A DNA stretch of 64,000 nt from Brachybacterium sp. EE-P12 (GCF_003711805.1 NZ_QXCP01000004.1:248001-312000); one strand, 5' to 3'. Numbered from the stretch's first letter, positions 26,004-34,899 are shown. Notes: generated from the letters alone by a model not told the origin. A program made the numbers and translations.

Positions 26004-28508
26004 ATGGCCACTCGAGAGCAGCAGGTGGAGATCGACGGGCGCCGGCTGAGGCTGTCGAACCTCGACAAGGTCCTCTACCCCGCCACGGGCACCACCAAGG
26101 GCGAGGTGATCGACTACTACCACCGCATCGCCCCGGTGATGGTCCCGCAGGCGACGCGCCGCCCGGCCACGCGCAAGCGCTGGGTGGACGGGGTGGGCAC
26201 CGCCGACTCGCCGGGCAAGGTGTTCTTCCGCAAGGATCTCGAGGACCACGCACCGGACTGGATCCCGCGCGCCGACATCGAGCACAGCGACGGCGTCTCC
26301 ACCTACCCGCTCGTGGACGAGCCGGCCGTCCTCGTGTGGCTCGCCCAGCTCGCCGCGCTCGAGGTCCACACGCCCCAGTGGCGCTTCGACGCAGATCTCG
26401 AGCCTGCACGTCCTGACCGATTGGTCCTGGACCTCGACCCCGGCGAGGGGGCGGGGCTGACGGAGTGCGCCCGCGTGGCGGCCTGGTGCCGGGAGATCCT
26501 CACCGACATGGAGCTCGAGAGCTACCCGGTGACCTCAGGCTCCAAGGGCATCCATCTCTACGCCCCCCTCGACGGCGGCGCGAGCGCCGACGAGGTCGAC
26601 CAGGTCGCCCACGAGCTCGCCCGCGCTCTCGAGACCGACCATCCCGAGGACGTCATCAGCACCCAGGCCCGCTCGAAGCGCGCCGGGAAGGTGCTCGTGG
26701 ACTGGTCGCAGAACAACGGCACGAAGACGACCGTCTGCCCCTACTCCCTGCGCGGACGCCTCCGACCCACCGTCGCCGCACCGCGCACGTGGGAGGAGAT
26801 CGAGGATCCCTCCCTCGCACACCTCGAGATGGCCGACGTGCTCGAGCGGGTCGAGGACGGGAACGACCCCCTCGCGCCCCTCGGACTGGACGAACAGGGC
26901 GACGCCTCCTCGGCCGCGACGGCCCGCGACCGCCTCGAGGTGTACCGCTCGAAGCGCGACCCAGGGCGCACGCCCGAGCCCGTCCCCGCCCCCGACGTCG
27001 GCAGCGCGGCCGCGCAGGAGGCGCTCGAGGACGCGGAGCCGATGTTCGTGGTCCAGGAGCATCATGCCAGCAGCCTGCACTGGGACTTCCGCCTCCAGCA
27101 CGAGGGGGTGCTCGTCTCCTGGGCGGTGCCGAAGGGGCCGCCGCTCGAGACGGGCGTCAACCGCCTGGCCGTGCAGACCGAGGACCATCCGCTCGAGTAC
27201 GGCACCTTCGAGGGCACCATCCCGAAGGACGAGTACGGCGGCGGCGACGTCACCCTCTGGGACACCGGCACGATCGAGATCGAGAAGTGGCGGGAGGGGC
27301 GCGAGGTGATCGTGGTCTGCCACGGACAGTCCGACGGCGGGCTCGGCGGCGTGCCGCGCCGCTTCGCCCTTCTCCACACCGGCGGCATGGGCGGATCGCG
27401 CCGTTCCGCCGCGGCGCAGGAGAAGGCCGAGGCGAACTGGCTGCTGCACCTGATGAAGGACCAGCCCGAGGCCGCCGGTGCCGAGAGGCCCGACCCCGCT
27501 CCCGCGGGGACCTCGGAGGACGTCGAGATGAGCGAGCCGATCACCCCGATGCTCGCCACCCTCGGACGCCGAGAGGACATCGGTGACGAGGATGAGTGGG
27601 CCTTCGAGATGAAGTGGGACGGGGTGCGTGTCATCGCGACCGTCCTGGGCGACCGGGTCCGTCTGACCAGCCGCGGCGGCAAGGACCTCACCGTCACGTT
27701 CCCCGAGCTGGCCGAGCTCGTCGACGCCGTGGCACCGACGCTGCGGGAGGCGGGGGAGACCGTGCTCGACGGGGAGATCGTGGCCCTGGACGGCCGTGAC
27801 CGGCCCTCCTTCTCCCGCCTCCAGCAGCGGCTCGGCCTCACCCAGGAGCGCGACGTCGAGCGGGCCCGGAAGGACGTCGAGGTCCACGTCATGCTCTTCG
27901 ACCTGCTCGTGCAGGGAGGCGACTCGCTGCTGCGCACCCCCTACCGGCAGCGGCGCGACCGGCTGTTCGAGGCGGTGCACGTGACCGACCACGTCCAGCT
28001 GCCGCACGCAGACCACGGCGGCGTGGACCAGGCGGTCGCGCTGTCGAAGGAGCTCCAGCTGGAAGGGGTGATGGCGAAGACGGAGAACGGCGTGTACCGG
28101 CCGGGCAAGCGCAGCCGCACCTGGATCAAGCTCAAGAACGCCCATCACCAGGAGGTCGTCGTGATCGGGTGGCGGCACGGCAAGGGGGAACGGACCGGGG
28201 CCATCGGCTCCCTCCTGGTGGCTGTCCCCGACCGGAGCGGCGAGCTGCACTACGCCGGCCGCGTGGGCACCGGGTTCTCCGCGCGCGACCTCGAGGAGAT
28301 CGCCGCTCGGTTCCGCTCCCGCTCCCGGAAGACCCCGCCGGTCGACGACGTCCCGCGAGCCGACCGGCGGGACGCGGAATGGGTCCGCGCCGATCTGGTG
28401 GGGGAGGTGCAGCACACCGAGCGCACCGAGGACGGTCGGCTGCGCCATCCCGTGTGGCGCGGATGGCGACCGGACAAGCAGGCCGAGCAGGTGCGGTGGG
28501 AGTCATGA
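26004..28508 (+). CDS. ligD: Multifunctional ATP-dependent DNA ligase LigD
   Basis: 834 residues with the mycobacterial order Pol-PE-Lig. The N-terminal polymerase/primase domain (about 10-300) has LDLDPGEGAG as the metal site and VTSGSKGIHLYAPLDG. The 3'-phosphoesterase domain (about 345-470) has VVQEHHASSLHWDFRLQHEG. The ligase domain (about 535-834) has the adenylation Lys537 in AFEMKWDGVRV, and EGVMAKTENGVYRPGKRSRT, then WIKLK. It works with Ku to repair double-strand breaks. The ATG lies six bases after CACAGT, with no Shine-Dalgarno sequence. Confidence 0.97.
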   Translation: MATREQQVEIDGRRLRLSNLDKVLYPATGTTKGEVIDYYHRIAPVMVPQATRRPATRKRWVDGVGTADSPGKVFFRKDLEDHAPDWIPRADIEHSDGVSTYPLVDEPAVLVWLAQLAALEVHTPQWRFDADLEPARPDRLVLDLDPGEGAGLTECARVAAWCREILTDMELESYPVTSGSKGIHLYAPLDGGASADEVDQVAHELARALETDHPEDVISTQARSKRAGKVLVDWSQNNGTKTTVCPYSLRGRLRPTVAAPRTWEEIEDPSLAHLEMADVLERVEDGNDPLAPLGLDEQGDASSAATARDRLEVYRSKRDPGRTPEPVPAPDVGSAAAQEALEDAEPMFVVQEHHASSLHWDFRLQHEGVLVSWAVPKGPPLETGVNRLAVQTEDHPLEYGTFEGTIPKDEYGGGDVTLWDTGTIEIEKWREGREVIVVCHGQSDGGLGGVPRRFALLHTGGMGGSRRSAAAQEKAEANWLLHLMKDQPEAAGAERPDPAPAGTSEDVEMSEPITPMLATLGRREDIGDEDEWAFEMKWDGVRVIATVLGDRVRLTSRGGKDLTVTFPELAELVDAVAPTLREAGETVLDGEIVALDGRDRPSFSRLQQRLGLTQERDVERARKDVEVHVMLFDLLVQGGDSLLRTPYRQRRDRLFEAVHVTDHVQLPHADHGGVDQAVALSKELQLEGVMAKTENGVYRPGKRSRTWIKLKNAHHQEVVVIGWRHGKGERTGAIGSLLVAVPDRSGELHYAGRVGTGFSARDLEEIAARFRSRSRKTPPVDDVPRADRRDAEWVRADLVGEVQHTERTEDGRLRHPVWRGWRPDKQAEQVRWES

Positions 28509-28958
28509 GAGCGGGCGCCGAGGCTCTCCGACTCGCCCGGCGACGGTGCCCGCGGACGAGCTGCCGCTCGGACGTGCTCGGCGCTGCGGTGTGGCCGTCG
28601 TCACTGTCCCGAGCGGCTCGGCTGGGTCACATCGAGCCGCCGTCGGTCCGCCGCATGCCGTAGGGTCGGGGGTGTCGCCTGCGGACCGCCGGTGGCGCGC
28701 ACGACGACGACAGCGAGACCTCATCACCCCTCCCCGCTCCGCCTGCGGCTCCGAGCCGTCGCCGACCCCTGCGTCGGCGCGCTCGTCGAGCAACGGCTCC
28801 TCCCCGGCCCTCGGGCCCCAGATCTCCCGCAGCGGACGACGACCTGTCGTGCGCCGCGGGCTCGACGGCCGCGAGGCCGTCCTCTCTCCGCGGCGGAGCC
28901 GTCGCGGAGAACCTACGGGCCACCGCTCGGTGGCTCACGACTGAGAAGGAATATCGCC
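28509..28958 (+). promoter_or_regulatory. 450-base gene-free region; probable long 5' leader of cspA
   Basis: No credible gene is visible; open frames here have no recognisable protein pattern. TAGGGT at 28661-28666 is a -10 candidate that would give the cold-shock gene a leader of about 285 bases, similar in idea to cspA leaders elsewhere. A hairpin CTCCGCG / CGCGGAG (28886-28909) lies 50 bases before the start codon. GAAGGA at 28945-28950 is the Shine-Dalgarno sequence. Confidence 0.4.
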
Positions 28959-29162
28959 ATGGCTACTGGCATCGTCAGCTGGTTCAACTCCGACAAGGGC
29001 TACGGCTTCATCGCCCCCGAGGACGGCTCCGCCGATGTGTTCGCGCACTTCAGCGCGATCGTCGGCACCGGTCGTCGCGACCTGGTCGAGAACCAGCGCG
29101 TGGAGTTCGACGTCGAGCAGGGCCCCAAGGGCCTGCAGGCGACGAACATCCGCGGCATCTGA
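28959..29162 (+). CDS. cspA: Cold-shock protein, CspA family
   Basis: 67 residues, a single cold-shock (OB-fold) domain that binds single-stranded RNA or [23 protein letters not shown] contains RNP1 (KGYGFI), DVFAHFSAI is the RNP2 region, and [19 protein letters not shown] closes the fold. The length and end are standard for actinobacterial CspA. It is preceded by a long gene-free leader and followed by a strong hairpin. Confidence 0.95.
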   Translation: MATGIVSWFNSDKGYGFIAPEDGSADVFAHFSAIVGTGRRDLVENQRVEFDVEQGPKGLQATNIRGI

Positions 29163-29174
29163 GCTTCCGCACCA

Positions 29175-29216
29175 CGACGCCCGTCGTCCCGGCACCTGCC
29201 GGGGCGGCGGGCGTCG
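29175..29216. terminator. Terminator between cspA and the GH78 gene
   Basis: A 9-base stem CGACGCCCG (29175-29183) / CGGGCGTCG (29208-29216) with an inner CCCGGC / GCCGGG stem and a four-base loop. It lies between convergent genes and can serve both. Confidence 0.75.
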
Positions 29217-29234
29217 CCGCGTCCGGGGACGGGC

Positions 29235-31550
29235 TCACCAGCTGAGGCGATGGGTGCCCGGCCCCGCCTCGTGCTCGCCGCCCGGGAGGTGCACGCGGGC
29301 GCGTGCGCCGTCGGGGACCGTCAGCGCGAGCGTGCGCGCGTCCCGATCGAGGTCCAGGGCGATCTTCCCGCGATCGGTCGCGCGGGTCATCGCGATGCGG
29401 CCGACGGGCACGTCCGGGTCCGGGGCGATGAGGAACTCGTCCCAGCCCTCCGGCCCGCGGCGCAGCCCGGCGACGTGCTCGTGGATCCAGGTCACGGGCG
29501 TGCCCATGAAGTAGTGGGAGTGCGAGCGCGGCTCCTCCCACATCTCCGCGAAGGTCGAGTTCCCTGCCTCGAGCCAGGCCCGCCAGCCGGGGGCCGTCGG
29601 GGTCGACAGCACCCGCAGCGCGAGCGCGCCGTGGCCGTGCGCGGAGAGCACCGGCAGCAGGAACCGCACCCCGAGATGGCCGCAGTCGTGGTGGTCGCCG
29701 CGGGAGACGATGTCCGCGACGAGGTGCTCCACGACCGCCTCGACGAGCTCGGGCGGGACGATCCCGAAGGCCAGCGGGAGGACGTTCGAGGTCTGGCGGT
29801 ACGTGCTCGTGCCCGGCTCCGCGGGGGTGCCGGGGTCGCGATAGAGGCCGCGCTCTGGGTCGAGGAAGACGCTGTTCACGGCCCGCTCGAGGCGCGCGGC
29901 GTCCTCCCGCAGCGCCTCCGGGGCGGGCAGGTCCGGCGCGAGCTGCTCGCCATCGGCCGCGGCGCGCTCGAGCGCATGGGCGAGACGGCGCAGGGCATGG
30001 GCGACCAGGAGCGTGCCGCTGAGGCGCCTGTCCTCCGGGGCGGGACCCGGGCTGCCGGGGGAGAGGTAGTCCCCGAGCACAGAGGAGATCAGCCCGTCGC
30101 CGTCCCGTCGGCCCAGCTCGTGGGAGAGATATCGGACAGCGGCCGCGCCGTGGCGGGCGACGAGCTCCGTCTCCCCGTGCTCGAGCACCAGCTCGTCCAG
30201 CGCCACCGGCAGCAGGCAGGTCCATTCCGGAGCCGGGGAGAGCTCCTCGTAGCCCCAGCCGGGATTCGGGGAGATCACCGCCAGGGAGCCGTCGGCGCGC
30301 TGTCCGTCGGCCTGGTCGTCGAGCCACTTGCGCAGCATGCGGCGCATGTCGAAGCTCGTGGTCATCGCGGCGAGCGCGGTCAGCGCGTCCCCGGTCCAGC
30401 CGTTCTTCTCCTGGCTCGGGGTGTCCGTGGGGACGTGGTGCATGTTGTTGAGCAGGGAGGCGCGCATCGCCGCGTCCATCCGCGCCAGGTGCGGGTCCGA
30501 GCAGGTGAGCGTGCTCGCCGGGCGCAGGTCGGCGTGGGCGAGGATGCCCGTGACGCGCAGGCGTGCGAGGTCCTCGCCCGTCGCCTCGACCTCCACGTAG
30601 CGGAATCCCTTGTAGGAGTGACGGGGCGCGAAGGAACGGGCGAAGGCGGGCTCCAGCCGCACCCGGTCCTCCTGGAAGCGGCCGGTGTGCACGTGCTCGT
30701 TGCGGGCGTCGACCCGGCCGTCCTCGCGCAGCTTCTCCGCGTGACGGGCGATGAGCTGGAGCGGCGGGGCGTCGGAGGGGACGTCCTCGCGCAGCGCGAA
30801 GCGGCACCAGCCGGCGATCACCCGGCCCATGTCCAGCACCATGCGGGAGGGGGAGGAGCAGACGACCGCGGGGGTGATCTCCTCCTGCTCGCGGACGGGC
30901 TCCTGCACCTGGCGCTGCAGGACGGGCTCGGCGATCTCGCGGCCGTGGGTGCCGCGCCGGATGCCGCGCCGCGAGGACGCCGCGAGCACCGGCACCCAGT
31001 CCGCGTCGTCGTAGCCGGGCAGCAGCCAGGCGGAGGGGTCCTCCATCGGCGCGAAGGTCTCGCCCTCGTACATCGAGTCGAGCGTCACCGGCCCCGGGCG
31101 AGTGCGCCAGTCGGGGCCGGTCGAGACCGCGCGGGAGGAGCCGTCGGCCAGGTGGATCCGCAGATGCGCCCAGGCGCGCACCGGGCCGCGCCACGGCGCC
31201 AGCTGCCAGCGCCACTCGTTCGGGGTGGCCATCGCGTGGAAGCTGCGCCCCAGCTCGATGCCCAGCACGTTCTCGCCCCGGCGCAGCAGAGCGCCCACCT
31301 CGAGCTCCCGCACCTGCACGCGGGCGCGGGGATCGGTGAGGCCCGGATCCAGACGGGCATCGTCCACCTCGGTGCCGTTGAGCGCCGCACGGAACGTGCC
31401 CAGTCCCGTGACCAGCAGCGTCGCCGAGACCGGTGGGGCCGGCAGGTCGACGACGACGCGCAGCAGCGGGTTCTGCGGATCCTCGCCGGGGGCGGTGATC
31501 CAGGAGGCGAGCGCGGGGTCCACGGCAGGGGAGGGCGCGAGCGCGGGCAT
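29235..31550 (-). CDS. Alpha-L-rhamnosidase, glycoside hydrolase family 78
   Basis: 771 residues with no signal peptide, so probably cytoplasmic. GH78 enzymes invert and release terminal alpha-L-rhamnose from glycosides. N-terminal beta domains (VTGLGTFRAALNGTEVDDAR; SAWLLPGYDDADW) precede an (alpha/alpha)6 catalytic domain with VPTDTPSQEKNGWTGDALTA, which holds the acidic catalytic residues, and the late motif SHSHYFMGTPVTWIHEHVAG. No rhamnose import or catabolism genes are adjacent. The upstream neighbour (31645) is divergent, with 94 bases between the starts. Confidence 0.92.
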   Translation of the reverse strand: MPALAPSPAVDPALASWITAPGEDPQNPLLRVVVDLPAPPVSATLLVTGLGTFRAALNGTEVDDARLDPGLTDPRARVQVRELEVGALLRRGENVLGIELGRSFHAMATPNEWRWQLAPWRGPVRAWAHLRIHLADGSSRAVSTGPDWRTRPGPVTLDSMYEGETFAPMEDPSAWLLPGYDDADWVPVLAASSRRGIRRGTHGREIAEPVLQRQVQEPVREQEEITPAVVCSSPSRMVLDMGRVIAGWCRFALREDVPSDAPPLQLIARHAEKLREDGRVDARNEHVHTGRFQEDRVRLEPAFARSFAPRHSYKGFRYVEVEATGEDLARLRVTGILAHADLRPASTLTCSDPHLARMDAAMRASLLNNMHHVPTDTPSQEKNGWTGDALTALAAMTTSFDMRRMLRKWLDDQADGQRADGSLAVISPNPGWGYEELSPAPEWTCLLPVALDELVLEHGETELVARHGAAAVRYLSHELGRRDGDGLISSVLGDYLSPGSPGPAPEDRRLSGTLLVAHALRRLAHALERAAADGEQLAPDLPAPEALREDAARLERAVNSVFLDPERGLYRDPGTPAEPGTSTYRQTSNVLPLAFGIVPPELVEAVVEHLVADIVSRGDHHDCGHLGVRFLLPVLSAHGHGALALRVLSTPTAPGWRAWLEAGNSTFAEMWEEPRSHSHYFMGTPVTWIHEHVAGLRRGPEGWDEFLIAPDPDVPVGRIAMTRATDRGKIALDLDRDARTLALTVPDGARARVHLPGGEHEAGPGTHRLSW

Positions 31551-31644
31551 GCGGGGTCACCTGCTCCTGGGGTCGTCGTCGACGGGTCCGGCCAGTCTGG
31601 CACGCTCCCAGCGCCCTCCGGGCCGGCGGTGCCACCATGACCCG

Positions 31645-32355
31645 ATGGACATCGGCGAGATCATCGACGCGTTCGGAGGGCGCCTCGCGCCCGGACCCGT
31701 CCCGGACGACGGGCCCTGGATCCTGCTCGCCCTGGCCGTCGCGGCGCTCGCCGTCGTGGTGCCGCCGCTGTGGCGGCTGCTGCGGCCGGGCGTGACGATC
31801 GTGCACGAGCTCGGCCACGCCCTGGTCGGGATCCTCATGGGCAGGCGCTTCACCGGCTTCGTCGTCTCCGCCGACATGTCCGGGCACGCTGTGACCGTCG
31901 GCCCCCGCCGCGGCATCGGCCGGATCCTCTCGACCTGGGCCGGCTATCCCGCGCCAGCGCTGCTCGGCGCCCTGCTCGTGCAGATCGCGCTGCACGGCTG
32001 GGCGCGCACGGCGCTGTTCGCCGCGCTCTGCGTGCTCGTGCTCTCGCTGGTCTTCACCCGCTCCGGGCACACCCTCCTCGCCGTCCTCGCGAGCGCCGCC
32101 GGGATCGGGGCGCTGTGGTGGTGGGGCAGTCCCGCGCTGACCGCCCTGCTCACCCTCGCCGCCGGCGTGTTCCTGCTGCTCGGCGCGTGGCGCCACCTCG
32201 GCGCCGTCGCCCGACGGGGCGGCCGCCAGGACGATCCCGGTCAGCTCGCCCAGCTCACCCCGCTGCCCGCCGCGCTGTGGACGGTCAGCTTCGCGCTCGT
32301 GATCGGCCTCGCCACCTGGTGGGCGGGGGCCACGCTGGTGGCGCTGCTGCGCTGA
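31645..32355 (+). CDS. M50B-type membrane zinc metalloprotease-like protein
   Basis: 236 residues with about six membrane helices. The zinc-binding motif HELGH appears in PGVTIVHELGHALVGILMGR, followed by a G/R-rich stretch (VTVGPRRGIGRILSTWAGYP), matching the M50B-like family of actinobacteria. Members are assumed to cleave within or near membranes, but substrates are unknown. A second M50 motif (NxxPxxxxDG) is not obvious, so activity is uncertain. The ATG lies six bases after CACCAT. Confidence 0.8.
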   Translation: MDIGEIIDAFGGRLAPGPVPDDGPWILLALAVAALAVVVPPLWRLLRPGVTIVHELGHALVGILMGRRFTGFVVSADMSGHAVTVGPRRGIGRILSTWAGYPAPALLGALLVQIALHGWARTALFAALCVLVLSLVFTRSGHTLLAVLASAAGIGALWWWGSPALTALLTLAAGVFLLLGAWRHLGAVARRGGRQDDPGQLAQLTPLPAALWTVSFALVIGLATWWAGATLVALLR

Positions 32356-32398
32356 GCCGCGGCGGGGATATTCCCTCGCCTCGCGTGCCCGCCTCCTC

Positions 32399-32404
32399 TA
32401 CCGT
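32399..32404 (+). promoter_or_regulatory. -10 box of the erm leader transcript
   Basis: TACCGT lies seven bases before the leader-peptide ATG, so transcription should begin at or next to that ATG. An AT-rich patch (GATATT, 32368-32373) lies just upstream of where a -35 would fall. WhiB7-controlled promoters have such a patch, but the match is too short to claim WhiB7 control. Confidence 0.5.
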
Positions 32405-32411
32405 GGCGCCC

Positions 32412-32459
32412 ATGGGCATCATGACCATGTCGTTCTTCGTCCGGATCCGCCGTCGCTGA
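32412..32459 (+). CDS. Erm leader peptide (ribosome-stalling regulatory ORF)
   Basis: A 15-codon frame, MGIMTMSFFVRIRRR, ends 103 bases before erm. Leader peptides that stall the ribosome when a macrolide is bound often carry an Arg/Lys-x-Arg/Lys motif (as in ErmDL). Here Arg11-Ile12-Arg13 fits, and those codons (32442-32450) form the first arm of the downstream hairpin. The start lies seven bases after TACCGT, so the mRNA would be leaderless. Shorter in-frame starts at 32421 and 32427 keep the same ending. Confidence 0.8.
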   Translation: MGIMTMSFFVRIRRR

Positions 32460-32524
32460 CGGCGCGGATCCGCACCTCGACCCCTCCAGGCTCCGCGCCG
32501 CCCCGGTCCACCGCCGGGCGGCGC
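32442..32524 (+). promoter_or_regulatory. Erm attenuator: two hairpins with an alternative pairing
   Basis: Segment 1 (32442-32454) pairs with segment 2 (32458-32472) over 13 base pairs with a two-base bulge. Segment 3 (32495-32503, GCGCCGCCC) pairs perfectly with segment 4 (32516-32524, GGGCGGCGC). Segment 2 can instead pair with segment 3: CGGCGCGGA (32460-32468) is complementary to TCCGCGCCG (32492-32500). A ribosome stalled on the Arg-Ile-Arg codons would cover segment 1 and favour the 2:3 pairing, removing hairpin 3:4 upstream of erm. This is the classical erm design. Confidence 0.8.
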
Positions 32525-32562
32525 TCCATGCTGCCCGGCTCCCGCACGTCCGAGGAGCCCCC

Positions 32563-33366
32563 ATGCCCCGCACCCCGCATCACCCCCGCCCCGGCGCCCA
32601 TGAGCTGGGCCAGAACTACCTGCGCGATCGCCGCACCGTCCGCCGCGTCGTCGAGCTCGCGGGCCGCACCCGCGGCCCGCTCGTCGAATGGGGCGCCGGG
32701 GACGGCGCCCTGACCCTCCCGCTCTCCGGGCTCGCCCGTCCGCTCGAGGCCGTGGAGATCGACGAGCGCAACGTCGCACAGCTGCTCCGCCGGGTACCCG
32801 CACACGTCACCGTGCGCTGCACGGACATCCTCCGCCACGCCCCGCCCGCGGGATCGACGCTCGTGGCGAACCTGCCCTTCCACCTCACCACCCCGGCCCT
32901 GAAGCACCTGCTGCGCTCGCCGGGCTGGCTCGACGCGGTGCTCATCACCCAGTGGGAGGTGGCGCGCAAGCGGGCCGGCGTCGGCGGCGTGACCATGCTC
33001 ACCGCCCAGTGGGCGCCCTGGTTCACCACCCGCCTGGAGGGACGGATCCCGGCCGATGCCTTCCGGCCGAGGCCCGCCGTCGACGCCGGGCTGCTCGTGC
33101 TGCACCGGCGCGAGCAGCCCCTGCTGCCCGCAGGCCGCCGCCGGGCGCACCATGACCTCGTGCGACGTGTGTTCACCGGACCCGGTCGAGGCCTCGAGCA
33201 GATCCTCCGCCGCACCGGGATGCCCGCCCCCGCGGTCGCGTCCTTCCTCGACCGTCACGGCTACGACCGCCGCGGCCTCCCGCGTGACGTGGACCCGGAG
33301 CACTGGGCGGAGCTGCTCGGTACGGAGCGCGGCAGGGGCGTTGGCGCGCGCAGGCGGCGGGGGTGA
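32563..33366 (+). CDS. erm: 23S rRNA adenine N6-methyltransferase, Erm family
   Basis: 267 residues. Erm enzymes methylate the adenine equivalent to A2058 of 23S rRNA and so block macrolide, lincosamide and streptogramin B binding. The N-terminus HELGQNYLRDRRTVRRVVEL, SAM motif I (VEWGAGDGALTLPL, residues 41-54) and target-base motif NLPFHLTT (103-110) are all present. ITQWEVARKRAGVGGVTMLT, then AQWAPW, is typical of actinobacterial Erm proteins. GAGGAG (32552-32557) precedes the ATG. The tail is Arg/Gly-rich. It is preceded by a leader peptide and attenuator. Confidence 0.93.
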   Translation: MPRTPHHPRPGAHELGQNYLRDRRTVRRVVELAGRTRGPLVEWGAGDGALTLPLSGLARPLEAVEIDERNVAQLLRRVPAHVTVRCTDILRHAPPAGSTLVANLPFHLTTPALKHLLRSPGWLDAVLITQWEVARKRAGVGGVTMLTAQWAPWFTTRLEGRIPADAFRPRPAVDAGLLVLHRREQPLLPAGRRRAHHDLVRRVFTGPGRGLEQILRRTGMPAPAVASFLDRHGYDRRGLPRDVDPEHWAELLGTERGRGVGARRRRG

Positions 33367-33402
33367 GAATCGGAGGGCACCCGAGGCGCGGAGGTGAGAC
33401 GC

Positions 33403-34884
33403 ATGGACTGGACCAGCTGGCTGGGCCTGCTGGACGCCCCGGAGTCGTGGATCGCCCGCGAGATCCTCCAGCGCGGCGTCGCGGCGGTGTTCGTGCTCGC
33501 CTTCCTCTCCACCCTCCACCAGTTCCCGGTGCTGCTGGGCGAGCGGGGGCTGCTGCCCGCCCCGGAGTTCCTGGAGCGGGCGGGGGACAGGGCGGGCCCC
33601 ACCCTGTTCCGGCGCCTGCGCTACAGCGATGCCCTGCTGCGCGGCCTGTGCATAGCCGGGATGCTGCTCGGGATCGCCGTGGTGCTCGGACTGCCGCAGC
33701 AGGGGCCTGCCTGGAGCATGCTCGCCGTGTTCGGGGCGATGTGGGCGATGTACCTCTCGATCGTCTCGGTGGGGCAGATCTTCTACGGCTACGGCTGGGA
33801 GTCGATGCCGCTGGAGTGCGGGGCGCTCATGGGGCTGCTCGGCTCCCATGCGGTCCCGCCGCCCGCGGTGATGATGCTGTTCCTCGCCTGGCTGCTGATC
33901 CGGCTCGAGTTCGGGGCCGGGATGATCAAGATGCGCGGCGACGCGTCCTGGCGGGACCTCACCGCGATGGACCACCACCACGAGACCCAGCCGATGCCCG
34001 GGCCGCTCAGCCGCACCGCCCACCTCATGCCGCGCTGGTGGCACCGGGCCGAGGTGCTCGGCAGCCACGTCGTGCAGCTGGGGCTGGTCTGGCTCGTCCT
34101 CGCCCCGCAGCCGCTGGCCGTGATCGGTGCGCTCGCCGTGATCCTCACGCAGCTGTTCCTGGTGCTCACCGGGAACTACGCCTGGCTGAACTGGTTGACG
34201 ATCCTCGTCGCCTGCGCCGCGATCCCGGATGCCTTCTGGCGCTGGCTCGCCGGCGGGCCGCCGCCGGGATGGAGCTGGTTCGGCGTGCCGCTCGGGGCCG
34301 ACGGGGCCGACGGCGTCGACGCCTCCTCGCCGCTGTGGTGGTCGCTGCTGGTCCTCACTGCGTTCCTCGGTCTCGCCGTGCTCTCCCGCAAGCCGCTCGC
34401 GAACCTGTTCTCCCCGCACCAGCTGATGAACGCGAGCTTCGACCGCTTCCACCTCGTGAACGCCTACGGCGCCTTCGGCTCGATGACCGAGCGGCGCTAC
34501 GAGGTGATCATCGAGGGGACGGAGCACGCGGCCGGCGAGGACGCCCCCGAGGAGGCCTGGCGACCCTACGAGTTCCGCGGCAAGCCCGGTGACCTGCGCC
34601 GCCTGCCCGGCCAGTTCGCGCCGTACCACCTGCGGCTGGACTGGCAGATGTGGTTCCTCGCGCTGCGTCCCGGCGGCGAGCGCTGGTTCGTGGCCCTGCT
34701 CGAACGCCTCGCCGACGGGGATCCCGGCGTGCGCCGCCTGCTGGCGAGCGACCCCTTCGAGGGGCGGGAGCCGACGGCGCTGCGCGTACGGTACTGCCGC
34801 TACCGCTTCGCCCGCCGCGAGGAGCGTCGGGCGAGCGGGGAGAGGTGGGTCGCGACGGACCTCGGCGTCATCGCGCAGCGGTGA
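33403..34884 (+). CDS. Lipase maturation factor (LMF1)-family membrane protein
   Basis: 493 residues, about eight membrane segments, then a soluble C-terminal domain (about 345-493). QIFYGYGWESMPLECGALMG, RLEFGAGMIKMRGDASWRDL and AMDHHHETQPMPGPLSRTAH match the LMF1 family, known in animals as an ER factor for lipase folding; the bacterial role is unknown. A very strong Shine-Dalgarno (GGAGGTGA) five bases before ATG 33403 favours that start over GTG 33394. It begins 36 bases after erm and may be on the same transcript. Confidence 0.88.
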   Translation: MDWTSWLGLLDAPESWIAREILQRGVAAVFVLAFLSTLHQFPVLLGERGLLPAPEFLERAGDRAGPTLFRRLRYSDALLRGLCIAGMLLGIAVVLGLPQQGPAWSMLAVFGAMWAMYLSIVSVGQIFYGYGWESMPLECGALMGLLGSHAVPPPAVMMLFLAWLLIRLEFGAGMIKMRGDASWRDLTAMDHHHETQPMPGPLSRTAHLMPRWWHRAEVLGSHVVQLGLVWLVLAPQPLAVIGALAVILTQLFLVLTGNYAWLNWLTILVACAAIPDAFWRWLAGGPPPGWSWFGVPLGADGADGVDASSPLWWSLLVLTAFLGLAVLSRKPLANLFSPHQLMNASFDRFHLVNAYGAFGSMTERRYEVIIEGTEHAAGEDAPEEAWRPYEFRGKPGDLRRLPGQFAPYHLRLDWQMWFLALRPGGERWFVALLERLADGDPGVRRLLASDPFEGREPTALRVRYCRYRFARREERRASGERWVATDLGVIAQR

Positions 34885-34899
34885 TCCGCGGACGGCAGG

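Noticed and set aside
28509-28958. Small genes between ligD and cspA
   Set aside because: Frames on both strands are Arg/Ala/Ser-rich shadows without ribosome sites; a leader region is more likely.
32361-32381. A WhiB7-controlled erm promoter
   Set aside because: Only a six-base AT patch (GATATT) is present near the -35 position; this is too little to claim WhiB7 binding, so it is mentioned only as a possibility.
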